Below are positions 35,453 to 47,654 of a stretch of 64,000 bases of DNA, one piece after another; the first letter of the stretch is position 1; each line of letters opens with the position of its first letter. A program made the translations under genes and the position numbers. The notes beneath the pieces were generated by a model. That model did not search any database. It worked only from the letters and a program-made list of their open reading frames with translations, and was not told where the DNA came from. Source of the DNA: Lepidodermella squamata. Its lineage: Eukaryota; Gastrotricha. The stretch is from contig JBLDXI010000010.1 of assembly GCA_047495785.1 (NCBI GenBank), positions 62,001 to 126,000 of the forward strand, read 5' to 3'.

Positions 35453-38283
35453 TTATTTTGAAAGGACTAGTCGCAAAAGTGGAGCAACTGATAGCGAACT
35501 GAGATCGGCGAGGGCTGCCTCGGCGTCGGCAGGCGAGACAATTCGCAGGAGATTGCTACGGCGGTAGTAGAAAATTGCTACGGCAAAGAGCGGTAGAATG
35601 TCGAGGCTGTCGAAGGCGATGAGCCGGTCCCACAATATGAGCGTCTGGTCCGAACTCAACACATCGGCGAAGCCTCGCATCAGCCACTTGAAAGCGATTC
35701 TTAACGGGTGCTGCGGTAAATAAAAAATGAAAAAAACGTGATAAAAAATCACTTAAAACCCGGACATATCTAGTTAGGGCAGACCGTCATAACAGCAAAT
35801 TCCCAAAACAGCAAACGCGACATACAGCAAATTTTTCTACTTGCGACATAACAGCAGAAACACAATGCCTATTTTACATAGTAAGTTTTCGCTGTTCTGT
35901 CGCAAAAAAATTGCTGTTTTGTCGCACTCGCTGTTTTGCGCAGTTGCTGTTTTGTCGTCGCACCCTAGTCGAAAAATGCTTACTGCGACTTTATTTACTA
36001 TTTTTAAATTATTAAATTTTTTGATTTGTTTTGCCTTGTCGTTTTGCTATTTTATCGTTTCTCCAAAGCCCTTGCTTACCTATTTTTTTCGCTGCGCAAT
36101 TTTTGTGGTACTATTTTTAGAAGGCGAAAAAACCAGAACATAAAAAATGGTTAGCTTTTTAGAACGCGCCAACGTCCAATTTTTCGGCGCTTCTTGGCAT
36201 AGCCTCAAAGAGACCTAAAAAATGTAAACATAAACATGTTCTACTAACCTAAATTCAACCTTTAGTTAACCTGAATTTTTTTAACCCAACAGATGGTCAA
36301 ATTAACGGGTCAAAATTTGACGCATCAAGTTCAAATTGGCAATCCAAAAATAGCTAAATACCGCAACTCCGTAAACAAGTTGTTTGTCGTTTTTAATTAT
36401 GTTCGGACATCTTTAGCTATTGGGAGGTCGCTATTTTTAGAATGCGAAAAATCAGAAGCATTCACTTTCTGGGACACACCCGCCAGGTCTTATTTTCGAT
36501 GCTGTTTGGTCCAGCCTCAAAAGAGGCCCGAAAAATAATGAAAACATAAACATGTTTTGGTAACCGAATGAATCGTGTGTGCCGATGTCGCCAATAAATG
36601 GTCGAATTACGTTAAAATTTGACCCATTGGTGGGTAAAGTTCAAACTGGCAACCCAAAAATAGCTAAAAACCGTGACTCACCAAAATGTTGTTGTTTTTT
36701 AGTTGATTTTCGGGTATTTTTAGTTAATTTCGGCTTGCCACGTGTTAGTATAGTTTTTATTTTCCTTGTTCCCCGACGTTAATTCTGAAATCGTGCTAAA
36801 CTTTTAGCGCGAAAACAAGAAAAAAATAATGAATTGCAAATAAGCTCGGAAATTGAGGTTGATCAAAATATCGACGTCTTGAACCTACCAGTCCAATATT
36901 AGCCAAATGTATTGCCAGCTGCGGGTCTCGTTCCAGCAACAAATGTTCAAATTGATGCGCTAACGATAGAATAGATCTAGAATGCGACGCTACAGCGATG
37001 AGATTCGAGAAATAGCGCGTGTAAAGCTCTCGGAACAGGTAATACAATTCGACCGGGTCATCGGTGACGTAACACAACGGTGCGACAAGCATTGAGAAAG
37101 CGTGAAAGGGAAGCACGCCGGCGGGCGGGTAAATAACTTCATAATCAGCCTGGCCCAATCGCCCGCTCGTGTAAGAATGCGGCAAAACATGGCCAGATCT
37201 TCTGAGATTTTCAGCCACCCTAAAATTCAGAAAATTTAGTAAAAATTCGAAAAATTGCGAATTACCATACCTTGTATCTCGGATGAATGGGAAAATTACT
37301 TGGTAGATGTAGTCTTCGAAAACAAAATACTGAGGGCTGTTCGAAACGGTTTGCTTGACGTCTTTGTACAAAACGTAGTCGAGCAGTAAGTCGTAATCAG
37401 CCACGGCTGTTTTCAATTGTTCATAGTACTGATATTTGAAGCTATCTATCGAATGAACACCAAGTAGCAGTAACCAGGCTGAACGGCGCAATGAAGGCGG
37501 GCAGCCACATGTTCGCAGCAATGTAGCTGATTTTGTTGCATTTCCAGAATGCAGCGTTGCCTTCACGCCGGCCATAGCCGCAACTAGCGATGGAGCTGTT
37601 GGAGGCAGAGCCGCGTCGTCAATTCCGAATTCTACATACGTCTGCCCGATGGGTGGTCGAAACTTCTCTCGAAGTTCATCCAAGCTCAAAACTGGCAGAT
37701 TTAGCTTGATTAAAATCATTCGATTCAAAAAATCATTGCAATTTCCACCGACAGCTCCAGGTATTGTTATAGTAGCAGTATTTGTGTTGTTATTCGAAGA
37801 CATTTCAATCGTAGAAACAACCTCCAACAAATCTCTAGCGCCGTAAATTGGCTTTATACCTTGCAGTTCTGTCCTCCCTTCCGTTATGACAGATTCTTCA
37901 CTGCTCATTTCAGTCCAGTGGTCGAGTAGGTGTCGACGAGATTTTTCCGAGCGACGTTTTGACAAGAATAAATTCAATTCCGAACACATTGAATTGATAC
38001 TGCGAACTATTCGCCGTTGCCAGTTTGTTTGAGCCTGTTTGACTGTTGACAACTCCTCGCCGCTTGGATTTTGATACGACCATTTCTGCTTGTACTCGAG
38101 GATCAAATTGTGAATTTGGTTGACAACATTCTCCTTCGAAAGCAGAACCTCGAGAAGATTGTCGTAAAGTTTGCTAGGATCGCAAACTGCTTTACCGGCT
38201 TCTTTTTCGATTATTTGAAGTAATTCGTAGTAAAGATCGGTGTTTTGCATGTATTTCATAATCTCTTCCGCTGTCATCGCCAT
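35453..38283 (-). CDS. TBC1D19: TBC1 domain family member 19 orthologue, 533 aa, three exons
   Basis: Exons 38283-37271, 37219-36889 and 35710-35453 join in phase. The first intron is only 51 nt and contains no in-frame stop, so it reads as coding if not removed; splicing it restores the family alignment. The length matches vertebrate TBC1D19 (~526 aa). Recognisable matches include NSMCSELNL, YYEQLKTAV, YFVFEDYIYQV, PFHAFSMLVAPLCYV and, in the last exon, LRIAFKWLMRGF, LILWDRL and ADAEAALADLSSL. The TBC domain (about residues 260-520) is a Rab GTPase-activating module; the Rab target of this member is not established from sequence. The ATG at 38283 is preferred over one 14 codons upstream because an acceptor-like TTCGCAATCAG precedes it. 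The gene lies between a coiled-coil gene 280 bp upstream and the death-domain gene 99 bp downstream, all on the minus strand. Confidence 0.93.
35774..35967. repeat. Foldback element built of AACAGCAA-type units, in TBC1D19 intron 2
   Basis: Arms of about 85 bp, each with three to four copies of (GCGACA)NAACAGCAA, face each other. The left arm starts near TAGGGCAGACCGTCATAACAG and the right arm mirrors it, ending GTCGTCGCACCCTAG. A MITE or foldback transposon insertion. Confidence 0.65.
36109..36740. repeat. Two diverged tandem copies (~310 bp unit) in TBC1D19 intron 2
   Basis: Both copies share, in order, CTATTTTTAGAA, a CAGCCTCAAA-like segment, AACATAAACATGTT, an ATGGTCRAATTA segment and GGCAAYCCAAAAATAGCTAAA. 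Divergence is considerable. No coding capacity. Confidence 0.6.
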
Positions 38284-38562
38284 AATGACACCTCTTAGCT
38301 GATTGCGAACAAGAAGCAGAAGCACTACATTTTAAACATGAGTAATTCGAAGATCTAAAACAACGAGAAAATATATTTTTCAGATCGCATCATCAAATTA
38401 TTGTTTCCCAGAAATTTCTTTGTTGAAATGAGTATATAAAACTATTCAGCAGGTTTCATGAACATTTTGATTGGCTATACGAAGTTTCACAGTCAAGAAA
38501 GATAAATAAAAAATTTCATAAGCACTATCACGAATAAAAATAAAGAACAAGCCGAGAAAAAG

Positions 38563-39624
38563 TTAATTCATTTTCCTATACGAATCGCTAGTGGTTGTCG
38601 GTAATAAATCCGGAGGAGGCGGATAAGTACGATGAGCGACTCCATAAGCAGCCAGCTCAGCCTCGGTCAGTCGGGTAAGTTCACGATCGAGCTGTGCGGA
38701 TTTTAGACGCTCGCGGTTGGCAATCTTCGCCAAGCGCTCGATGACAGCCTCGGAGCCAGCCATTTTCTGTTTAGTGCCAGCAAGCTCCTTTTCCGCATCC
38801 ACAACTCTTTTGCGTAAGTAATCTAACTCTCGATTTGCAGATGTCAGCTTATCTTGTAGATTCTTCACGTCAGCAGGGCCTACAGTGAATACCGGAAGAG
38901 AAGTTGACACAGAAGTTCTTGTCCGACCCTCAAGATTCTTTTGGTTCCTCAATGTAGTTGGACTAAAGCTAGGACTCGCTCCTTGCTCTGTAAATTGGGC
39001 TAATTTGTTTTCAACTTCTTGAACCCGTTGATTAGCGGCGTTGAGTTGGCGCTTGTAGTATTCAACCAGTTTATTTACCGAAGCACGAGATAGTGACGAT
39101 AAAGGTTGATTGACGGCTTCAAAGACCTCTTGTCGTGCTCTTTGCAACATGCGAGTAACTTTCAACTCACGCTGGATAGCTTGTGTTTGTTCGAAAGAAT
39201 CCCGCATGGCGGCTCCGCGTAAATCATAGGCTAATTCTTGCTCTTCAGGCGACAGCTCTAAAGGCTTTCTTTCGTTGCCATATTTGTCTTTAGCTAGCGC
39301 CTCTTGACGCCTTAGAATTGCGATTCTCTCATCGACCATCCATCGCCAATGCTCTAGACCAGTAAGTAAGTTCTGAGCATGATTTAGAAGGCTCTCGCGC
39401 TCATTCGCGACCACACTACCACATGATTCCGCAGCTTGCAAGGTTTCTGAGGAATTGAGAGACTTGATGAATTCTGACTGTTTAACAACAAAGTCGTTAA
39501 TAATTTTCCGAGGGCCTTTGATTTGCTCAATCATCTCCCCTATTTCTCCACGAGTTTTGTCAGAAGCTATGGCTTCAATTTCAGCCTGCAGCTCTCGGCT
39601 GCTCTTAGCTTTCAGATTCTCCAT
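38563..39624 (-). CDS. Single-exon coiled-coil protein, 353 aa, unknown family
   Basis: An intronless frame from MENLKAKSSRELQAEIEAIA to MN. The protein is almost entirely charged helix: heptad-like segments at about 5-60, 95-215 (with HWRWMVDERIAILRRQEALAK) and 255-325 (LQDKLTSANRELDYLRKRV), broken by an S/T/P-rich linker at about 215-250, and a proline-rich tail with YPPPPDLLP. It resembles structural or tethering coiled-coil proteins in general but no specific family is recognised. CTTGTTTCCTTTTAG, a strong 3' splice-like site, lies about 20 nt before the ATG, as expected of a trans-spliced mRNA. TBC1D19 follows 280 bp downstream on the same strand, so this may be the first gene of a three-gene operon. 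The divergent WDR27 starts about 425 bp away. Confidence 0.8.
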   Translation of the reverse strand: MENLKAKSSRELQAEIEAIASDKTRGEIGEMIEQIKGPRKIINDFVVKQSEFIKSLNSSETLQAAESCGSVVANERESLLNHAQNLLTGLEHWRWMVDERIAILRRQEALAKDKYGNERKPLELSPEEQELAYDLRGAAMRDSFEQTQAIQRELKVTRMLQRARQEVFEAVNQPLSSLSRASVNKLVEYYKRQLNAANQRVQEVENKLAQFTEQGASPSFSPTTLRNQKNLEGRTRTSVSTSLPVFTVGPADVKNLQDKLTSANRELDYLRKRVVDAEKELAGTKQKMAGSEAVIERLAKIANRERLKSAQLDRELTRLTEAELAAYGVAHRTYPPPPDLLPTTTSDSYRKMN

Positions 39625-40048
39625 ATTTAAACGCTAACTAAAAGGAAACAAGTACAGTGTTACAGCTTTATAACAAATGTAACAGATGAGTTATAAGGTG
39701 CAATTTATCATGCTTAAAAATCACTATCCGAAAATGTTCTTCCATTTGAATGAGAACAAATATAAACAATAGCTACGAACACACCGATAACTTAAATCGG
39801 TTTTGCAGCTTCTTGTATTCAGGATCTTCGTAGGACCGCTAAAGCGTCCGTGGAGTTGTCTAGCAAAATGTAGAATATATAAAAATGTGTAATACTACTT
39901 TTAAAAATATATATGTATGCAACTCATTTTTAATGTCAAGTACGCACATGTAGCGCGTTCTTGGAGATCGCTTTGTCGACACATGGTAGTTTTTAGTCGG
40001 AGGTATGTGTTCGCGGGGTCTCTGCTAGGGAAACGGGGATAACTCGGC

Positions 40049-43000
40049 ATGACTCCACCTATCTTTGCTCTTCACAAGATTCCAAATGGCTTGATATGTG
40101 GATGCTGTCTCCAAAATCCTTCGCCGCAGATTAAAGTATGTAATATAACAATTTCATGATATTGCCTATTGCATATTGCCTACTAATTATTGCATGTTCT
40201 TTAACAGGAATTCGGAATATCCGGTCCTCATGACATCGAATCGTTCATTGCAGATTCGAGTAATCAACTAGTTTATTTGTTGGGAAAGGGCCGGAAGTCT
40301 TTGTCTTACTGGAGAATCCCGCTAGAATTCTTGCCAGGTTTGTCATTACTTTCATCTCATCTACTAATATTTACTGGGGAAAACTTTTTTCATCCGACCA
40401 ATGTCTTTTTTTATTCGACCAATGTCTTATTTCATCCGACAACCAAAAATGTGACTAAAACCTGCCGACTTGCTTTTTCATATTTTCAAAAAATTACAGT
40501 GAAAAAGTGACAACTAGGATCGCCATAAATCTTTTCCCATAAAATTCTGCCGGTTCAGGGGCCAAATTAGGGTGCATAAAAGGGGTACTTTCCTACGGAA
40601 AAATCTAACTCGGGGGAATACGAGAAAATCGATATTTTCATGTCGGATGAATTTAGTCACATTTTTGGTTGTCGGATGAAATAAGACATTGGTCGGATAA
40701 AAAAAGACATTGGTCGGATGAAAAAAGTCACACCCTATTTACTCTCTCATCCTATATTTACTATTTCAGATCATGTTTACAAGTGCCAGGCGACCGACAA
40801 TTACTCAAGTCCTCAGATCGAACGACTGTTCTCTTTTAATCTCGATCACTCGAAAGCTGCGTTGTTTTTGTACTCCTTTCAACTTAACATTTATGATCTG
40901 GGCGACGAATCGTTGAAAATATGCAGCGTTATTGATACATGTGGCCAGGCTGTTATCGATGCCAAGTTCCACAGCAGCATTTCTGATGTTCTCATATACC
41001 TTTGTCAAGATCGCTCTTTCAAGGTAAAGCCATTAAAATTGATGATATCAAGCCAAACAATTTCTCATCCATTAACAGATTTATAACATTTCTACTGGGA
41101 TACCGATTTTCGAATCGCACATCATTTCAGGCCTTGGCCCTTGTTCTCTTTCAGTTTCTCCGCTAAGCAAGCAAATTTCAATTGCTTTCACAAGTGGCAC
41201 GGTTGGTTGCGATTTTTAATTTCTTTAGAGAAAATCATGTCAATTTATTCAAGGTTATTGGATATGACCTCGTTGCAACAAAGCCCACCTCTGCCTCGGA
41301 AATGCCTGCTAATTTATTTCAGTTGGACCTTTTCAAGAAAGTTTCCTCCTTCCAGCAAAAACAATCAGCAAATATCGTTATTCTGCAAAATTTGCCTATC
41401 ACGATGCCAAGTTATGCTGCTGGCGCGCATTCTCGCGACGTTCATTTTGGAAAAGTATACCCATCGTCCGATTCTCCCGGCGAGATCTCATCAGATGAGG
41501 AAATCCAAATTCTATCAATAAGTTACTTCTCGAGATCGCTCAAAGCCACAAGAGATAGCCGAAATATCCATGGAAACAAGCACTACTCTGAGTTAGTTAT
41601 ACTCCGTATCAGTTAATATTAGACTTTGACGACCAATCATTTTTTCTTAGTGAAATCCGGTCAACTGCTCAATGTTTAGCGATTCTTTTACCTGCTTTCA
41701 TTATCGAGTTCAATTTGACTAACCTTGAGATCGAGCGTATTATACAGCTACCTGAGCGAGTTTTAAGTGGTTCATTCGTTAAAGATGAGGACCGCCTTTT
41801 GTGTATGTATTTATCGCCAAAATCAACCACAATACTTTTGCTGAGCGACGAAAGCGATGAATTAAGGAGTTTGGATCCCATGCCGTTGGAGAGTCTCAGT
41901 ATGGTTGCGAGCGAGCAGTTGTTGCCTGGAAGTGTTCTACGAACGGCTAAATTACAAGCTTCTAAACCAAAAGAGAAACCGCCTCAGCTCTACAAACCGA
42001 TATCACAGATTAACCGAAGACCCGGCACTTTGGATAAAAAGGGCAAAATAATTGACAACCAGCCTATTACATTTCACAACAAAGTGAAATCATCAGGATA
42101 TGCAGCGCTGAAGCCATTTACAAATGGTTCCCAGCAAAAGAGCTCCTTGAAACCGCTAGGAAGATCTCAGTCAAGTGACACAAAACCTCGGCAATTTTCG
42201 GATAAAATAGCAAGCACAGCCAGTTATCCAATGACTGGGCCTCCACCGTCTCAGTTAAACGGTGTTTTAGCCCTATCGGAGCGGCAAACTTGCATTGCAT
42301 CTCTTCAATCTAGCTGTGATGGAAAGCTACTGGCATTCTCTATGACTGATGGTTTGATAGGGGTAGTTTCACCGAAATCGCTTACTAACCCGCGAATGTT
42401 CGTTCACCATCGCCAAGCTGTTAGACGAGTTTCAGTTAGCAAAGGCTCATGGCTAGCTGGAGCTAGCGACGACGGCACTGCCTCGTTTTGGTCTCTCCAA
42501 ACCGGTGAACGTGTGCTAGATTTGCTGAATGAAAATGAACAGCCTTTCAAAAAACCTATCAGCCACATTCAGTTCTATTACATGGACCAATTTTTGATAG
42601 CTGCGATCGGAAGTAACTTGCATTTGTCCTCGTACGGCTTTACCACAGAAAAATCTGACGTGAAACGGTATCAAACGAACAGCGCGGTGAAACGCGTTTT
42701 TGATCTAGAACTAGGATCAACGATCTCATCAGTGGGCGCTGCTAATTCCTTTCATTCTTACCTCGCAATTTGCGGCACTTCAGACCATTCTGTGAACATT
42801 GTCGATTTCAATGTTGGCAAAGTCGTGAGTAAAATCGAAGAAGCGCATTCAAAATCGGTTGCGAATGTCACCCTAGCTGCCGATGCTGTGGCTTTTTCGG
42901 CTGTTCCTCAGTCTGTTTACAATTTGTATGCGACAAATGCGATTGGTGACGTCATCAAATTTTGGGATTTGCGCGACAACAAACCGGTGCGATGCTTTCA

Positions 43001-43335
43001 GGGCCACGCACACCGATCATGCCCATTCGTCAATATTGCGTTCTCACCCTGCGCAAGATTTCTGGCCAGCGGATCTGAGGATAGATCGGTATATGAGTTA
43101 TAAAATTGATAAAAAATTCCATTAATTTGTTCAATTTCAGGCTTATATTTTCGACATTCGGGCTGACCGGCCGGTTTGCAAGTTGGAGGGAGGTGTGATA
43201 GCGAGTCAGAGCAGCGCTTCAATCCGGCACAGTGAAACTGTGACTTGTGTGGCCTTTAACCCCGCTCACCCGCAATTTTTCGCCTCGACTTTGGACGGTT
43301 CATTGTACCGCTATAGCAACGCGACAAAAACGTGA
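40049..43335 (+). CDS. WDR27: WD repeat-containing protein 27 orthologue, about 871 aa, six exons, one apparent frameshift
   Basis: Exons 40049-40135, 40208-40337, 40770-41023, 41079-41591, 41651-43088 and 43141-43335. All joins are in phase, but exon 4 changes frame around a TTTTT run at 41213-41217, where one surplus base separates a frame ending in SGTVGCDF from one starting FRENHVNLFKVIGYDL. WD-type beta-propeller units occur in both halves, with a low-complexity S/K/P-rich insert (about residues 355-450). The C terminus is the most diagnostic part: VIKFWDLRDNKPVRCFQGH, NIAFSPCARFLASGSEDR, then VTCVAFNPAHPQFFASTLDG match WDR27. A scaffold or interaction platform by family; function is poorly known. 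AATAAA begins two bases after the stop codon. Intron 2 carries a foldback element. Confidence 0.85.
40384..40727. repeat. Foldback element with ~75-bp near-perfect inverted arms in WDR27 intron 2
   Basis: The left arm at 40384-40458 contains CATCCGACCAATGTCTTTTT twice and ends CAACCAAAAATGTGACTAAA. It is mirrored at about 40651-40727. The loop is about 190 bp. Within each arm the unit ATCCGACCAATGTCTT is itself repeated. A MITE is likely. Confidence 0.8.
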
Positions 43336-43336
43336 T

Positions 43337-43342
43337 AATAAA
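43337..43342 (+). terminator. AATAAA poly(A) signal of WDR27
   Basis: AATAAA starts two nucleotides after the TGA at 43333-43335, implying a very short 3' UTR. Confidence 0.6.
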
Positions 43343-43344
43343 AC

Positions 43345-44111
43345 ATGTTTTCGAGTTCACCTCGAGTGTGTTTTTCAGACACCTGATAAGAACAGTTCAT
43401 GCTTATTATTTGTATTCTTCATCAATTTTATTCGCGGCTGTCAACAACACAGACAAATGATAAAACACACCGGGACATACTTCAATATCGTATTTTCTCG
43501 ACTTCATTTTTTTTAATAATTTATAACAATGCGCATTCGATGGTGTCAAGCCTACGTACCCTCGACAAAAATGGACGATGGAAAAACACAGATTTTTCTA
43601 GAATATTAAAGTACCTACGAAGAGATGCTGAGAAAATTTCTCAATACTGAAGTATTTTACGTGGCTTTTTTCTGTTTCTTTTTTTCAAAGATGGCACCGT
43701 CATTATCAAGGCGAAGTTAATAAGCTAAGTCATAGCAACAACAACGTACAAATAAGAAGAATAATTAATAATTACTATCATCATCATCATCGAATCAACG
43801 TGACAAACAAAACCAGTGAGAGTGAGAGAACAACTCGATTGAACACACCTTTTTTTGTAGAGAGCAGTTTTTCTTCCAATAAATTCGATGCTGCTTCAAC
43901 ATAAACAACGAGGCGAGATATACACAAACAAGCAGGTACCCGCACAATTTTTACTGAAAAACCGTTCATCCGAGTATTTTCCCAGCAAAAAATCGGATCA
44001 TCATTTCGGATTGCAACGACGCATTATATTTTCCAATTTTTTTTCAATTCAAGAAGGCGTTATAAATGATAGCGCAATAGAAAGACTAAATTATAGTAAT
44101 AATGTGATCTG
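43345..44111. other. Intergenic region between convergent genes
   Basis: AT-rich sequence, CAT microsatellite near 43778-43792. No gene seen; it probably holds the 3' UTR of the downstream minus-strand gene. Confidence 0.6.
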
Positions 44112-46559
44112 CTACTGCTGTGAAATTTCAGCGACGATTGACGTTGGACACGATTGACTGGCAGCGGCGCGATAGTCGACGTTAGAATCCGAGTTCGGCC
44201 CAACCCGGTACCGGTCATTCGCGTGACCCGGCGACAGCATGTTGTTCAGACCAGCCAGGGCCTTGTTAGGTCTCAGGCCCTTCTTCAAGGTGGACGGACT
44301 CGCGTTTTCGGCCGGGCAGCTGTGCCGGCTAGCCGCAACCGCAGATTCGGCAGCTAGTTGTTTAATCGCGGACGACCGGCTGCCAGGGTGTTTGAACGGG
44401 AAGCATGACAAGAGCGCGGCTTTAGTCGCCGATCGGTGGTTGCCGCTCTGTTTCACCGTAGGCAGCGGCGGCGCGTTCATTGGCGGCGACGGCTTTTTCA
44501 CAATGTCATCGTCGACGCTTTTCGACGACGGCATTTTCACATCCGCTTTCGGCCAGAAAATAACCCCGGTTGATTGAGTCACATCTCGAGATGGCGTAGG
44601 CTCGTAATTGTTATTCACCGCTTTCGCTACCGGCAACGCAGGCTGCTCAAGTTCACCCGGTAAGCCCCCGGAGCGAAGTCGAAATAACCCTGAAAAAATA
44701 GCAATAATTAATGAAAAAAATCGGAATTTTTTTAACCGCAATATTTACCGTCAGTCGGCTTAGAGTCGGCTTGTTGGTTTTTCGAGGTGGAAAACAGTCC
44801 TCGCGATTTTTTCTTCGTTTTTTTCTGCTGCTGTTCCAGCAATTTCGCATCTTCCTTCGGTATATCGACCGACAACTGACCTCCAGATGTAACCGGCAGT
44901 GACTTGCCTTGAGACGCCGGCACGTACTCGTAAGGATTTTGCGATTTCGACGAGCCGACCAAACGCTCTTGAGCCACCTGATTTTGTTTAAACGCCGCCT
45001 CGATTTTCGCTTTCATAGAATCCTCTATAAACAAATTTAAAATATTAAAATTTTTAAAAAAAATTGCGAAACAAACCTGTGGAAGGCTTATCATGTTGAG
45101 TAGCCGGTACGAGTAAATTGGAAGAAACAGGCGTTTGCGGTGGCTGTTGAGCAGGGTTTAGCGATGATGTGCCGGCGGGTTGCGATTGCTGAGAAGGCGG
45201 CGGCAGCGCGGTTTGGTCGGAGCCAAGGGCGAATTCGCGCTCACTTCGACGCGACCGCCGGTGCCGCCGCAACGAATCACCGCCAGATTTTAGGCGCCTA
45301 GCGACGCACGAAGAAGGTTGCTGCTGTTGTTGCCGAGACTGGTAAAATAACTAAAATAAAAAAATAAAAAAAATTATAAAAAAATCCTCCTTAAAAAATT
45401 TGTTTCAATTCGAAATTTCGCGAATTTTTCGGAAATCAGGGAATTTTTTTCGAAGACTCACAAAGTAATTTTCCTCGCTATCCGAGGTTCCTGAGGAGCA
45501 AGAATCGCTATTGCTATTGGTGTTGCTGCCGGCGTCGGTGAGGCCGGTCGAAGCGCAGCCGACGGTGCCGTTTGAGCATGAGACCGCCGAGCGGATGGCT
45601 GCGTCGAAGGCGATGAACGAGCGCGGGCAAGCGAAACTGAGACCAATTTGAGAGGGCGCCGCGCCCGCGGCGAAACGGCTCGTCGACTTGCCGCCGGCCT
45701 GGTGCCGCGGCCGCATCGGCGACGCCGCTATTGGTTCGAGCAGGTCGGACGATAGGTACACGAATAGTGGACGGGTTGGAACATACGTGGTCGACGAAGT
45801 GAGCAAGTAATCCATGATCAACTACAAAAAAATAATTGAAATGATTAATAAAAAATATTTCCGAAAATCGAAATTTTTTAAATCAAATTCTTGAATTTTT
45901 TTTCCATTTCCACGCATTTTCGGCGTAGGTTAAGTTGATAATCCTGTTGATAATCACATCAGAAGTTTTCAGGCTGTTTAACATGCCAGCTCTTTCGTAA
46001 GATTTGGCTCACTAACAAGGCACCCATGAGAAACGGCCATATTCACGCGTTATGAACGTGTAATCCCACGTGGTGAGGCGCATTCAACCCAATTCATGCG
46101 TAAAAGGCCCTACATGTGCACGAACTTGATAACATGAATAACATGAGATAGCTAGAAAATAATAATTAAAAAATGTTAATTAGCTGGTTTTATTTAGGTT
46201 AAAGGTGCAAAGCGTAATTTCCGGAAAATACTATAAAAAATTGAAAATTATTAAAATTAATAACCTAAGGTCGAAAATATTATTCCGGATGCGAGAAAAC
46301 GGAAAATTTTTGAAATCCACCAAAATTGATGGAAAATACGAGTAAAAAATGTTGAAGCTAAAAAAATTCGAATATGTGAAGTGGGTTCAAAACCATCGAA
46401 TTTTGGTCCCTTTTTCATATGTTTTTAGACTCAATTGTTTCTTACCTCTTTAGTGAATGCATCCATAGCTTGAATACTGTAGCAATCAGTCCCACTGGTC
46501 GTTCTGCGGCGGACAACGCGGCCCGCCAGCTGCCGGCTCGGCTCGGCGACTTTCCACAT
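44112..46559 (-). CDS. Largely disordered basic protein, about 529 aa, five exons, unknown family
   Basis: Exons 46559-46446, 45821-45462, 45338-45077, 45024-44749 and 44689-44112 join in phase (0, 0, 1, 1). The first exon holds the conserved-looking segment AGRVVRRRTTSGTDCYSIQA and MDAFTKE, continued in exon 2 by LIMDYLLTSSTTYVPTRPLF. The rest is low complexity: S/N-rich, RRHRRSRRSERE, Q/P-rich, a helix MKAKIEAAFKQNQVAQERLV, lysine-rich KKTKKKS, and a basic S/A-rich C terminus. No signal peptide, membrane segment or known domain is seen. The start is uncertain: the frame stays open upstream of the ATG at 46559 to about 46641, so a further 5' exon or an upstream start is possible. A cytoskeletal or signalling scaffold is conceivable but not shown. 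Confidence 0.65.
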
Positions 46560-46649
46560 CGAAATGGCATGGTCGCGCAGCAGGACGCTGAGCTCGGCCG
46601 CGGCTAAAATCGCAACATCTCCACCCGTTGGCGGGTCGACGGGAGCAGC

Positions 46650-47654
46650 CAGGTCAGCCAGTCGTTAACACAATACAAAAATAGTCGTAATAATAATAGT
46701 AATAATAACGACGTGTCGACGCCAGATCAGTTGGGGCTTCTAAACGGGAGAAAAAACAGGACAATGAATGAAATATAACAGCTTGTGTCATAAGGGACGG
46801 CGAACTCAGTGTGTACGACACGAGGCGGAAGTTGCAATAGTAGCCAACTGGGACGACTACGAAGATAATAACTTGAAGACGAATAGTGCAGAGGCCGCCG
46901 CCGTAAGTAAACACTAGTTATCTCGTTCAAGAATGGCCCCTTTTGGACTGTTCTCTCCTGTCTGACATTATGACAGTGTCGAGCGAGAGCACAGGGGAAA
47001 AAAACGTAATGCAAGAACGAACGCATAAAGGTTATCTCGCCTTATAACGTGGGCGTAACACAAAAACCTACTCATTTTTTTGCCTGCTGTAATAACAATA
47101 CACTAATCTAGCTAGATGGTTTTAGCTGTTAACGCTCGCCATTGTTAAGATTGCATTAATAATAATAAAACTCGACCAGTCACAGTCATAGCCCACAACG
47201 TGAAAAAGTATACCAGCCCACCTTTGAAGGTAAATTCTATTGAGGTATACATATACAAGACGTTGCGTAGGCTTTTTCGGCATATTTATATTCACCGCGG
47301 TAGGAAAAAAGCTGGGTCTAAACGTCGACTAATAGGCGCTCTTATCAACACGCGCGTTAACATCTGCTATTATTTCGATATATATGCAGCTGCAGCATTT
47401 TTCATTCATAAATTGCGCCGCGTCTTCTTCATTCATAAAACGCACCGGTGTGTTGAGGAAGTTGAAGCAAATTATTCACGACTTTAGATTAAACACCTAT
47501 TCACACAAAAAATAAGACGTGCATAAATTAACGTGAAATTGATATCATCCAAACTCAACAAACTCCGCCGAGTAAAACCATAAAAAAGTTTGACAATAAA
47601 AAAATTGGCAGTATAATTATTCGTGCATAAGTTTGAGCTTTGAGGTCGATTCTC
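46650..47654. other. Intergenic region, no gene seen
   Basis: AT-rich with an AAT-type microsatellite near 46687-46708. It likely contains the promoter of the disordered-protein gene and the 3' region of the HP1 cluster. Confidence 0.6.

Noticed and set aside
35453-35752. Separate short gene downstream of TBC1D19
   Set aside because: The sequence matches the C-terminal part of the TBC domain and joins in phase to the upstream exon, so it is the last exon of TBC1D19.
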